Origin: Flabesymbios commensalis
Taxonomy: Eukaryota > Annelida > Polychaeta > Terebellida > Flabelligeridae
Assembly (NCBI GenBank): GCA_964017125.1
Contig: OZ024907.1
Span: 20,290,206 to 20,354,205 of the forward strand
Length of the DNA stretch: 64,000 bases
Reading direction: 5' to 3'
Position 1 is the stretch's first letter. The number at the start of each line of letters is the position of its first letter. Positions 22,610 through 34,424 of this stretch are shown one piece after another. Made by a program: the position numbers and the translations under genes. The notes below the pieces were generated by a model, which saw only the letters and a program-made list of their open reading frames with translations, made no database searches and was not told the origin of the DNA.

Positions 22610-25510
22610 AACAACCTGGGCTAAATAACAGTAAAAACTGTCTTATATAACCCAAGTGGGTCATAAAGCTATTTCATTCTTCGTCTTCAACCCACATAAA
22701 ATCACCCGGAATAATATGTGGCCTACTTATTTACCCCACAACAAAGCATCCAGGCTAGATAACTATTTCCACATCAAACAACCCGGGCTAAATAACGATT
22801 CCAACCTTATTATTTAACCCGCAATTAAGAATCCAGACTATATACCCATTTCAGCCTTCATATTTAGCCCACAACAAAGCATCTGGGTTATAAACATTTA
22901 CAGCCTTCTTATTTAACCCACAGAAAAGCAGCTGGGTAATATAGAACTATATCAACCTTCATATTTCATCCACACAAAATCCACCGGGCTAGATAATTAT
23001 GCCAACCTTCTTATTTAGCCCACAGAAAATCACATACTAGGCTATTTAACGATTTGAACCTTCTATTTAACTCAAATAAAAGGTAGTAGGTTATATATCT
23101 TTTCAACCGACATATTTAACCCACAGAAACATCCCGGGCTAAGTAACAATACAAACCTTCTTATATAACCCACATAAAACAAGTGGGTTATAGAGCTATT
23201 TTAATCTTCGTCTTCAACCCACATCAAATCACCTTGAATAAATAACTATGTCAACCTTTGTACTTACTTAATACACAACAAAACATACAGGCTAAATAAC
23301 TATTTCCACACCAAACAACCAGGGCTAAATAACAATTTCAACCTTCTTATTTAATCCGCAATCAATAACCCGGATTATATGCCTATTTCAACCTTCTTAT
23401 TTAGCCCACAACAAAGCATCTGGGTTATAAACATTTACAACATTCCCATTTAACCCACAGAAAAGCAGCTGGGTAATATGGAACTATCTCAACCTTGATA
23501 TTTTATCCACATCAAATCCACCGGGTTAGATAACTATCCCAACCTTCTTATTTAGCCCACATAAAATCACCTACTGGGCTATTTAACTATTTGAACCCTG
23601 TATTCACCCCAAATAAAGCAAGTAGGTTTTAGGCCTATAACTTTTCAACCGACATATTTAAAGGTATCCAGATTGAAAAATTAATATGTTCTATTTCTGT
23701 TACACTACATATTAAAACTGTTTAAATTTGATTTTTTTTTAGTTTTAAACATGTTTAATTTTTTTTTTTTATTTGATATATTTCTATTTCTCGCTAAGTG
23801 GGGATAACAATTGTGTAAATGGGGCGTTTCTGTGATGAACGTTACAGATTTCGTCACATTATATTTACACAAATGTTCATTTATGGTATTATTAAGAGTA
23901 CCAGTTCACACCCCATTTTCAATAATAATTTGCTATCCTGAAATTTCTGTTCCCATGATAACCAGATAAAAACATTTCTCACAATGTTATAAACGTTTAC
24001 AACATTCCCATTTAACCCACCGAAAAGCAGCTGGGTAATATGGAACTATCTCAACCTTGATATTTGATCCAGACCAAATCCACCGGGTTAAATAGCTATC
24101 CCAACCTTCTTATTTAGCCCACAGAAAATTACCTACTGGGCTATTTAACTATTTGAACCTTCTATTTAACCCAAATAAAAGGTAGTAGGTTTTACATCTT
24201 TTCAACCGACATATTTAACCCACAGAAACATCCCGGGCTAAGTAACAATACAAACCTTCTTATATAACCCACATAAAACGAGTGGGTTATAGAGCTATTT
24301 CAATCTTCGTCTTCAAGCCACATCAAATCACCGTGAATGAATAACTATGTCAACCTATGTATTTATTTAATACACAACAAAACATACAGGCTAAATAATT
24401 ATTCCCACACCAAACAACCCGGGCTAAATAACAATTCCAACCTTCTTATTTAACCCGCAATTAATAACCCAGATTATATACCTATTTCAACCTTCGTATT
24501 TAGCCCACAACAAAGCATCTGGGTTATAAACATTTACAACATTCCCATTTAACCCACAGAAAAGCAGCTGGATAATATGGAACTATCTCAACCTTGATAT
24601 TTTATCCACACCAAATCCACCGAGTTAGATAACTATCGCAACCTTCTTATTTAGCCCACAGAAAATCACCTACTGGGCTATTTAACTATTTGAACCTTCT
24701 ATTCACCCCAAATAAAAGTAAGTAGGTTTTATAACTTTTCAACCGACATATTTAACCCACAGTAAACATCCCGGGCTGAATAACAATACAAATCTTCTTA
24801 TATAACCCATATAAAGTGGGTTATAGAACTATTACAATCTTCGTCTTCAACCCACATCAAATCACCGTGAATAAATAACTATGTCAACCTATGTCCTTAT
24901 TCAACCCACAACAAAGCATCCAGGCTAAATAACTATTTTCACATCAAACAACCCAGGCTAAATAACAATTCCAACCTTCTTATTTAACCCGCAATTAATA
25001 ACCCAGACTACATTGTATATACTTATATCAACCTTTGTAGCTTCCAGACCACATAAAATCTATTTAACCCAAACAATACAAGTAGGTTTTATAGCTTTTC
25101 AACCGACGAATTTATTTAGCCCACAGAAAACAACCCGGGCTAAACAACAATTCCACTCTTCTTTATGCCTACACATAATAAAGCATCCAGACATAGTTTA
25201 ACCTTATTTAGACCACTACAATGCACCTGGGTTTTATAATATTAAAACCTTCTTATTTAACACACAGAAAAACAGATCTTTCCAATCTTCATATTTAATC
25301 CACAACAAATACACCGGGCTAGATAACTATCCCAACCTTCTTATTTAACCCACAGAAAATCACCTGGGCTATTAAACTATTTAAACCTTATTTAACCTAC
25401 AGGAAAAACAGCTGGTTATAGAAATATTCTCGTATTTAATCCACACCAAATCCATTGGGTTTAATAACTATTCCAACCTTTCTTATTTAAACCACAGAAA
25501 TGCAGCAGGG
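22610..25510. repeat. AT-rich palindromic satellite, about 50-bp units, 535-bp higher-order repeat
   Basis: Monomers read roughly GGGCTAAATAACAATTCCAA then CCTTCTTATTTAACCCACA, so TATTTAACCC and GGGTTAAATA-like arms make each monomer self-complementary. About ten monomer variants recur in fixed order. The variant GGGTTATAAACATTTACAAC occurs near 22882, 23420, 23986 and 24520, giving periods near 535 bp. At 23660-23985 a foreign stretch replaces several monomers. The edges are more diverged. Confidence 0.95.
23660..23985. other. Foreign 325-bp segment inside the AT-rich satellite
   Basis: Sequence from GGTATCCAGATTG to TTTCTCACAATG does not match the monomer, and the higher-order order of variants jumps across it. 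It includes an inverted pair, GTGTAAATGGGGCG and TATATTTACAC. Ends and duplication are not clear, so it may be an insertion with deletion of units. Confidence 0.6.
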
Positions 25511-27539
25511 TTATTTCAACATGTTTGAGCAAGTTAATCTACAGTATATCTGGTGCAAAATGCTCGCTATTAGCGCTAGAACATAAATAGTTGTTGCTAC
25601 ACAGTACACCTACGTAGCAGAATTTCGTTCTCGTAATGAATAAATTTTGCTATAGTGATATTTGTTTTTGTTTTCTTTGTACAGGATAAAGGTACAGCGA
25701 TACAATTTTTAGATCATTCTCCTGGAGACACGATTGCCCCGTGTACAGATGATACAGTAGTGTATGGGAGATAAATGTAGGTATGACTATCTACCTAATT
25801 TATGTGTTACCCAACCAATATTTAAGTTCTTGTAGTAATTATATTGTAAAAAAATTTATCAACATAATAAATGCAAATTTCGAATTTAATCACCACGAAT
25901 AGAACATATTAATAAAAAAAATGTTTCATTGATCCACTCATTATTTTATTTTCAGCGAGACGCCAGTGGTTTTAGAAGAATATATATGGACACTCTATAT
26001 GAACACTCTGTGTTGAATAGTCACTGGCTATTTTTGTTTTATCTGTATAAGAAACATAAACAAGATCTACATTATTTTATATGTGATATGATTTTCTTCA
26101 TGTTTAAAAACTAATAAATGGAATTGCAACATTTGTAATTATTATTATATCATCATTAACTTTATAATTGAATGTGTTCACATGGTCGCAGAGTAACACA
26201 AAAGTTATCCACAAAAGGATTACCTACTTCCTGTCTGTACATTATCAAAATCTCTAGTAGCTATACAAACTACCATAATATCGTTCTGGGACAATTGTAA
26301 ACGAAGCACTAAATTATAATACTTCCATTTGTATTAATTAAACAGGATAGTAGGCCTACCCCCTACACTTTTCACCACCCAATAGAATACTAGTATATGT
26401 ACACAGATGTAAAATACAGAAAATATGTGCCCCTGAGCCCTTGTTGATAGGAAAATAAGATGTGTTTTCGCTATGAGGCGAAAATGAATGCATCTCTGCT
26501 GCCAAGTATTTTAATTGACAATCACTACAAATCATTGCGCTATGACCAAAACCTTTTCATTTCGTACTCAGGCAGGTAAGTGCCTACATACAAAAGTATG
26601 AGGAATATGGACTAGCGGTACTTGGGATTAAGCGTTCACAATGTATTTTTGACTTTTTGGGAAAAAAAACAAATTCACCATACATTTTATAGTTCCTCAA
26701 ATATTATTATAAAGAAGTATAAACATAATGCTATTTTAAAACTTTTTGGTAAATCATAAATGGTACCTTGGATAAAGGCGATAATAACTTAATTTAATCA
26801 AGCGAAGATAATAGTGTTCACTTTGCCCTAATCAGTTTTAATACAAGGATAAATTTAACAGATTGTTACTACTCCCAGAAACTAATAGTCGTCACAGACT
26901 GCAAGAGGAAAAACCATGGGCCTACTCATAAGACAGAAGGCAAATAGTATAAATTAATTCACAAATATGTATTTTTTTTGTTTATAACTAAATGTAATAA
27001 TGATAACGATAATTTGAAACATGTATTGCAGTAATATCGTGCGCTCACTATGTGACCTCAGGAAAAAGTCATCGCCATGGAGTGGTATAAAAAAATATAC
27101 TTTAGGACTAAAATCTGAGTCAACCCATCAACATTGCCTAGTTAAAACAGGTCAGACGTTATTCACATGTGATGGCCCACATACCTTAGAACGTTGGCAA
27201 AATAAATTTGAGTTTATTAATGTCTAGATAGTTTAACACTTACAATGCTGAAATATTTGCGTATCAACCGTGGAGACCAAAGAGTTGTTCCAATTTGAAA
27301 TCATCACAAATTGCTTAGTTAGCTCTTTCTGCTTCATTCTAATATCTATGTTATGGGTCTATGGTCATTACAATTTGCTAATTCCTTCAGTGCGGGGTCG
27401 TTTACGTCTATAGACGGTCCCCGCACTGAAAGGGTTGAGAATAATTTAGGGAAAATATCACGGTAAAATATAAGCTCCGAGCGTCCCCACCATAGCGGTA
27501 TAGTGGCCAAAATTAGAAGACAGTATGCCAAAGCTAGTA
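25511..27539. other. AT-rich spacer, one strong hairpin at 27384-27433
   Basis: CCTTCAGTGCGGGG pairs with CCCCGCACTGAAAGG around an inner GTCTATAGAC palindrome. The outer bases (CCCTTTCAGTGC on the reverse strand, preceded by TCAA) resemble a tiny piggyBac-type element. Two short frames behind pyrimidine-AG strings (25681, 25957) look faintly exon-like but cannot be supported. Confidence 0.55.
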
Positions 27540-27690
27540 GGCTATAGACTGAACCAGCTGAGAAGTTTCGCTCACTTATCAATAATATTTACCTTGATGA
27601 CCCCAACCTTAGAACCATACTGCGCATGCGGGTGGTCCTACGACATGTGTTCAGTAAATAGTGACGACTCGCCTACTTTAATATTGGGTG
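27540..27690 (+). repeat. Terminal module of the inverted-repeat structure, outer extra copy
   Basis: CAGCTGAGAAG..AATAATATTTACCTTG and GCATGCGGGTGGTC and CGCCTACTTTAA follow the same order as the right end of the structure at 34425-34570, in the same orientation. It faces the inverted copy at 27760-27920 head to head. Confidence 0.55.
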
Positions 27691-28189
27691 GTCGGCGTTG
27701 CAGATGCAGAAAGGCCTACTGGTCGTGCTCGCTGGGAAGAGACGGATGGAGGGAATAATGTAGGTGGGTCGTTGTGATTCGCTGAGTAAACATTTAGGGC
27801 GCCTAATACAAAGGCAGGCATGCGCAATAAGGTCAACTTCGACAGGAGTGGGTCTATCGCAACGTAAATATTTTGATTCAGTGAAGTATAACGACCCACC
27901 AACTTTAAATCATAACTGACATGTATAGACTGAATAATAATCGGATAGGATAGATTATTTAATAGGCCTACACACATACTTGACCTCGCTCAGTATTGGT
28001 TAGTTTTGATAATATAATGTAATATCCACATGAAAAACACTTAATTATCATATTCCTGGTTATTATCAGAAGAGTGGACAGGCATGTACATCAATCGAGA
28101 GATCATCCACAGTCGCTCGTCATACGGACCCTCGGGGCCCATGCACAGGCCCACGTCTTAGTGCAGAAACATTTAATATTTAATTCGAA

Positions 28190-29535
28190 ATAAACATATT
28201 CAGTGTGTAACAAGCCCCGTCTTCTCATCCCTGAGAGATGAGGTTTACCCAGTGTGCAGTGGGCCCCTCGTCCCAAGCTGGGCCTAAACTATGAGGTTTA
28301 CAACCAGCTCCTCATTCATCCTAATTATCGTATCCCCGCGCATGCACTTATATTCGAAAATGCACTTAGTTTTTGAAAATAAGTGCATGCACTTTTATTC
28401 GAACATAAAGATAATTTTAAATTTATTCCAATTCGTTAAAATCGTAATTATTTGATTTATTCCAATCCAAAGTAAACTGAGCTAGTTTAGTAATCATTGG
28501 GATAGTTACTTTGAAGTTACCTTGCAGGAGTGACTCCAGGAAATAGCTGTTGACACTACCTGAACTGTTATATCACACCTCATTTGTCCCCACTTTTCAG
28601 CTATCATACCCATACCCTATCGCTTTGACGCCTTGAACTGTTGGCGCATATCTGTATTATGGGGCAATTCTCTCCTTATATCTACCCGTTAATAAATAAT
28701 AAAAAAATGATATTGTAGTTTGTATTTACGATCAACATTTTTTTAAAATTATTATGGGCATTAACTAGTAATAGTCTATAAGTCAATATAGTCATATTAT
28801 TATTATTCTCACCTGAATTATATGTCTTGAGTTACATCGTGGTACGCGTAGTAATTTTCGAATATAAGTGAATGCACTTAGTATTCGAATATAAGTGTAT
28901 GCATTTATAAACGAACAAGAATATTTTTGGAGAAATGACATTCGAATTTCACTTATAAGTGCATGCACGTTTATGCGCGGGGATACGGTAAGGATGAGGT
29001 TTAGTCAGTGTGGAATGGGCACCTCACCCCTTCTAATATATGAGGTCTATATAGTGTGCAGTCAGCCCCTCATTCTTGACACTGCATCAGAGATGATGTT
29101 TACCCAGTGTGCAGTGGGCCCCTCATCCCTGAGAGATGAAGTTTACCAGTGTGCAACCAGCCCCTTCTAAGGATTAGGTTTAGCCAGTGTATAATGAGCC
29201 CCCCCCCCCCCCTGAGAGATAAAGTTTACCTTCTGTGCAGTGGGCCCCTCATCCCTTCCGAGAGATAAGGTTTACAAGTCCTAGTGTGGAGTTGGCCCCT
29301 CATACCCCCTGAGTGTTGAGGCTTACCTAGTGTGCATTGGCCCCTCATCCCTTCTGAGAGATGAGGTTTACCTAGTGTGCAGTGGGCACCTCATCCCTGA
29401 CTCTGCCTGAGAGATGAAGCTCACCTAATCTGCATCCAGCCCACCCTACAGCCCCTACTTCTCCCTGAGATGAAGCTCACCAGTGTGCAACCAGCCTCTC
29501 ATCCCTCCTAAGAGATAAGGTTTTCCCAGTGTACA
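28190..29535. repeat. Left-arm satellite, about 46-50-bp units
   Basis: Units read CTGAGAGATGAGGTTTACCC then AGTGTGCAGTGGGCCCCTCA. About 14 diverged units are present, interrupted by the TIR element at 28325-28988 and by a C14 tract at 29199-29212. Same family as 31510-33735, opposite orientation. Confidence 0.92.
28325..28988. mobile_element. 664-bp TIR element with TAA duplication (PIF/Harbinger-like MITE)
   Basis: Ends CGTATCCCCGCGCAT and ATGCGCGGGGATACG are inverted. Subterminal regions hold several AAGTGCATGCACTTATA palindromes and TATTCGAA motifs. It is flanked by TAA at 28322-28324 and 28989-28991. The opposite arm still has the unoccupied site CATCCTAAGGATG (reverse strand of about 31801-31814), so exactly one TAA was duplicated. 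A three-base TAA duplication is usual for PIF/Harbinger. No coding capacity. Confidence 0.85.
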
Positions 29536-29759
29536 ATAATAACACAATAATAAAACAATGATCTTTAAAACTTTGATTACTATCAAAGTATTTTGCTAAT
29601 TTTCTCTCTAACTCCCATTTATCCACCTAGCTTTTCTAGCGTAGATAGCGTTAGGCCAAAGTTTCGTAAATATCTGCTTTTAAAATTCATCTGTATAAAA
29701 AATATTTTAATTTGTGGCATTTGCGGGGTCTAGCTATAGAAGAAAATATATCATACACA

Positions 29760-31509
29760 TGCCAGTGTAGCACCAGGTGGTTAACATGGTTAATATGGGA
29801 GCAAGTTCATACTCTAGCCACCAGAAGATTATTACATGAGACAACACTTGATAGTCCAGCCTCCAGACAGTTAAAGCGACGCAATCAGGCTAAAATCATA
29901 AAAAATCCTTAATTTTTTTTTGGCTTTTTAATATGGCTATAATATGTGAACATGTCCATGGACTAGTATTGCGTATGTTTTTTAAATTTTGTGTTGCACA
30001 TTTACCCGTTAAGCGAGAAATAAATACGCAATTTAATTTCAGACATGCATGTTTAAATTAAGAAATACAGAAATAACTGCTAAACGGGGTTTTCCGCAAC
30101 CTTGCTACGTTGCCACAGCAACCCAAAATTTGAAAGACTTCCATAATTCTAGTCTATGGACATGTTCACATATGAAGGAAGTATATTAAGAAGCCAAAAT
30201 AAATTATTGATTTTTTGATGATTTTAGCCTGATTGTGTCTGCTTTAATACAGAAGACATGTAATACTCTAGGCCACAGAAGGTTAACATTAGATAGATAT
30301 AATAGTCTAGTCGCAGAAGATTAATAGTTGAGACACGTGATACCAGAGACCCCAGAGGATTAATACATGTGTTCCTCTAGTCCAGAAAGGGTTAATAAAT
30401 AAAACATAATTATGATACTCTAGGTATGACAAGGTTAATATAGAAGGAATATGGTAATCTAGTCCACAGCGCAGTAATACACGAGACACACGTGATACTA
30501 TCGACCCTCTGGACCTCAGAGGGTTAATATATGTCAAACTCTAGCCTATGGAGGGTTAAGAAAAAAACATCTATGAAGCTCTAGGCATGAGTAGGTTAAA
30601 AAAGATAAACATGATAGTGTAGTCCACAGAGGGTTTAGACGTAAGAAACGTGATACTCTAGAGGGTTTAGACTTGCGAAAGTCAACAGAGGGTTAATAAG
30701 TAAGACATGTGATACCCCAAACACCAAAAGGTGTATATAGAAGCAATTTGATAGTCTAGTCTACAGAGGTTTAATATTTGAGACACGTGATACTATCGAC
30801 TCATTGGACCTCAGAGGGTTATTACACACAATACTCCAGCCTATGGAGGGTTAATAAATAACATATGTGATGAACTAGGCATCAGTAGGATATAAAATAA
30901 GCTTAACATGATAGTGTAGTCCACGTAGGATGAATATATCAGAAGCGTAATACTCGAGACCACAGAGGGTTAATACTTGAGATAGTCTAGTCAACAGAGG
31001 GTTGATAAATAAGAAATGTGATACTCCAGACATCAAAAGGTTAATATGGAAGAAATTTAATAATCTAGTCCACATAGGGTTAATATTAGAGAAACGTGGA
31101 ACTATCTACTCTCTGGGCCTCAGAGGGTTAATACATGTCAAACTGTAGCCTATAGAAGGTTGATCAATACCATTTCTGATGCTCTAGGCATCAGTAGGTT
31201 AAAATAAGATAAACATGATAGTGTAGTCCACAGAGGGTTAACACATTAAAAAAGTGATACTCTAGAACAAAGAGGGTTAATACGTGTGATACTCTAGTCC
31301 ACAGAGGCCTAATAAATAAGATATGTGAACCTCTAGGCATCAGAAGGTTAACGTAGAGAAAATATGGTAGTCTAGTCCAAAGAGGATTGACACATGAGAC
31401 ATGTCATACTCTAGACTCCAGAGAGTTAATACATGTGATACTCTAGAATGGAGAGTGCTAATACATAAGATATGTGATATTCTAGACATCAGAATGTTAA
31501 TATAGGGAA
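29760..31509. repeat. Loop satellite, about 45-60-bp units
   Basis: Units read CTCTAGTCCACAGAGGGTTA then ATACATGAGACACGTGATA. About 30 diverged units, all in one orientation on both sides of the MITE at 29875-30243. Short minus-strand frames are by-products. Confidence 0.9.
29875..30243. mobile_element. 369-bp TTAA-flanked foldback MITE
   Basis: Arms of about 100 bp are inverted: AGCGACGCAATCAGGCTAAA on the left matches the reverse complement of the right end, and CATGTCCATGGACTAG marks the inner edge of the stem. TTAA flanks both sides (29871-29874, 30244-30247). TTAA is also part of the satellite unit, consistent with insertion into the array. Confidence 0.85.
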
Positions 31510-33735
31510 AATCTGATAATCTCATCTCTTGGGGATGAGGGGCTCACTACACACTGTGTAAACTTCACCCTGAGAGAGTGAAAGGCTCGCTACACACTGG
31601 GTGAACCTCATCTTTCAGGCCCAGTTATGGATGAGGGGCTCACGGCACACTGCCGGCTAAATCTCATCTTCAGGATGGATGAGGGATCGCTGCACACTGA
31701 CTAAAACCTTATCTCTCAGAAGGGATGAGGGGCCCACTACACGCTAGGTACACCTCATCTATTAGGAGGAATGAGAGGCCCACTGCACACCGGCTAAACC
31801 TCATCCTTAGGATGGATGAGGGGCTGGTTCCACACTGGGTAAACCTCATCTTTCAGGGCCAGTCAGGGATCAGGGGCCCACTGCACACTGGGTAATCCTC
31901 CTCTCTCAAGAGGGATGAAGGGCCCATTGCACACTGGGTAAACCTCCTCTCATATGAGGGATGAAGGGCCCACTGCATAGTAGGTATAAGCCTCCTCTCT
32001 CAAGAGGGATGAGGGGCCCACTGCACACTAGGTAAACCTCCTCTCTCAAGAGGGATGAATTAAGGGCCCACTGCACACTAGGTAAATCTCCTGTCTCAGG
32101 AGGGATGAGGGACCCACTGCACACTAGGTATACCTCATCTCTCAGGAGGGATGAGGGGCCCACTGCCACCAGGTAAGCATCCTCTCTCAGGAGGGAGGAG
32201 GGGCCCACAGCACATTGGGTAAACCTCCTCTCTCAGGAGGGATGAGGGGCTCGCTGCACACTGGGTAAACCTCCGCTCTCAAGAGGGACGAAGGGCCCAC
32301 TGCACGCTGGGTAAACCTCCTCTCTCAAGAGGCATAAAGGGCCCACTGCACAGTAGGTATAAACCTCCTCTCTCAAGAGTGAGGAGGGCCCCACTGCACA
32401 CTGGGCAAACCTTCTCTCTCAAAAGGGATGAAGGGCCCATTGCACACTGGGTATAAGCCTCCTCTCTCAAGAAGGATGAAGGGCCCACTGCACACTAGGT
32501 AAGCATCCTCTCTCAGGAGGGAGGAGGGGCCTACTGCACACTGGGTAAATCTCCTGCCTCAAGAGGGACGGAGAGCCCATTGCACAGTAGGAATAAACCT
32601 CCTCTCTCAATAGGGAGGATGGGCCCACTGCACACTGGGTAAACCTCCTCTCTCAAGAGGGATGAAGGGCCCATTGTACACTGGGTAAACCTCCTCTCTG
32701 AAGAGGGATGAAGGGCCAACTGCATAGTAGGTATAAGCCTCCTCTCCCAAGAGGGATGAGGGGCCCACTGCACACTGGGTAAACCTCCTTTCTCAGGAGT
32801 GATGAAGGGCCCTCTGCACACTAGGTAAATCTCCTCTCTCAGGAGGGATGAGGGGCCTACTGCACACTAGGTATACCTCATCTCTCAGGAGGGATGAGGG
32901 GCCCACTACACACCAGGTAAGCATCCTCTCTCAGGAGGGAGGAGGGGCCCACAGCACACTGGGTAAATCTCCTCTCTCAGGAGGGAGGAGGGGCCCACAG
33001 CACACTGGGTAAATCTCCTCTCTCAGGAGGGAGGAGGGGCCCACAGCACACTGGGTAAATCTCCTCTCTCAGGAGGGATGAGAGGCTCACTGCACACTGG
33101 GTAAACCTCCGCTCTCAAGAGGGACGAAGGGCCCACTGCACGCTGGGTAAACCTCCTCTCTCAAGAGGCATAAAGGGCCCACTGCACAGTAGGTATAAAC
33201 CTCCTCTCTCAAGAGTGAGGAGGGCCCCACTGCACACTGGGTAAACCTTCTTTCTCAAGAGGGATTAAGGGCCCATTGCACACTGGGTAAACCTCCTCTC
33301 TCAAGAGGGATGAAGGGCCCACTGCACAGTAGGTATAAGCATCCTCTCTCAAGAGGGATGAAGGGCCCACTGCACACTGGGTAAACCTCCTCTCTCAGGA
33401 GGGACGAGGGACCCACTGCACACTGGGCAAACCGCCTCTCTCAAGAGGGCTGAAGGGCCCACTACACACTGAGTAAACCTCCTCTCTCAAGAGGGATGAA
33501 GGGCCCACTGCACACTAGGTAAACCTCCTTTCTCAGGAGGGATGAGGGGCTCACTGCACACTGGGTAAACCTCCTCTCTCAAGAGGGATGAAGGGCCCAC
33601 TGCACACTGTTTAAACCTCCTCTCTCAAGAGGGTTGAAGGGCCCACTGCACACTAGGTAAACCTCCTCTCTCAGGAGGGATGAGGGGCTCACTGCACACT
33701 GGGTAAACCTCCTCTCTCAGGCGGGGCTCGCTACA
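31510..33735. repeat. Right-arm satellite, 46-bp units, with an 835-bp higher-order repeat
   Basis: About 47 units of CTGGGTAAACCTCCTCTCTC then AAGAGGGATGAAGGGCCCACTGCACA split over the unit. The block around 32275-32530 recurs near 33110-33360, 835 bp away, including rare variants such as AAGAGGCATAAAGGG. Inner units (31510-31860) match the left arm best; the outer part is the recent expansion. Minus-strand frames of up to 100 codons are by-products. Confidence 0.95.
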
Positions 33736-34165
33736 CACTGCATATGTTTATTTCGAATTGAATATCAGACGCTCCCTACACTAAGATGTGGACCTGTGCA
33801 TTGGCCCCACGGGACTGCATGACGAGTAACTGTGGATGGTCTCATGATCGATGTACATGCCTGTCGGCCTCGGAGTGCCAGATGGAACAACTCCACTAAT
33901 CGATGTAGTTGCTTTTGAAAATTAGAAATGCGAACATATTTATTGTGCTAGTCGAATGGACCCAATTTAATGCTTTTTTTGACAACCAATAAGAAACCTC
34001 GTTACATCATTCACGGGGTGCCCAAGGACACTTTAATTATCTTGCATACACCGCAGCGGGCTGTATAGCTCTAATTTTCCTTTATTTCGGCCGCCACGGT
34101 GTATCGAAGGCACAAAATCAGCGGATCCACGCCCCGTCACGGGACATGGAAGAGCATTTAACTGT

Positions 34166-34232
34166 TATTTGCCCCGTCACGGGTTATCCAACACACTTTT
34201 CTTGCCTTGTGGGCCCCGTGACGGGGCAAATA
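34166..34232. repeat. Perfect 18-bp inverted repeat, TATTTGCCCCGTCACGGG
   Basis: Arm TATTTGCCCCGTCACGGG (34166-34183) is the exact reverse complement of 34215-34232; the loop is 31 bp. A further GCCCCGTCACGGG lies at 34131-34143. The right flank continues AGACC, matching the reversed flank of the 21942 copy. Confidence 0.85.
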
Positions 34233-34424
34233 GACCCGGCCAATAATAAATTACATTTTGTGTAAGACTAAAAAAGTCGTCAATCCTTAAAAGTATGGTA
34301 GGCCTACGCATTGTTGAATAAAAAATTAAACTTAGCTCCAAATCATTTATCAATATTACAAAACAAATCGATCTACCAACAAGAATGTGTAAATTGGCAC
34401 AAAGAACGAGGAGCTGTATATTTT

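Noticed and set aside
22610-25510. Interstitial telomere repeats (TTAACCC strings)
   Set aside because: TTTAACCC occurs once per 50-bp unit as part of a larger monomer, never in tandem.
25681-26112. Two exon-like frames behind pyrimidine-rich AG strings
   Set aside because: The first runs into a stop within 31 codons with no good donor before it, frames do not join, and no peptide family is recognised.
21942-34232. A single 12.3-kb transposon bounded by the inverted CCCCGTCACGGGG copies
   Set aside because: Other copies of the palindrome lie beside the right one, no target duplication is visible, and the domain is better explained by several separate arrays and elements. Kept only as a finding to test.
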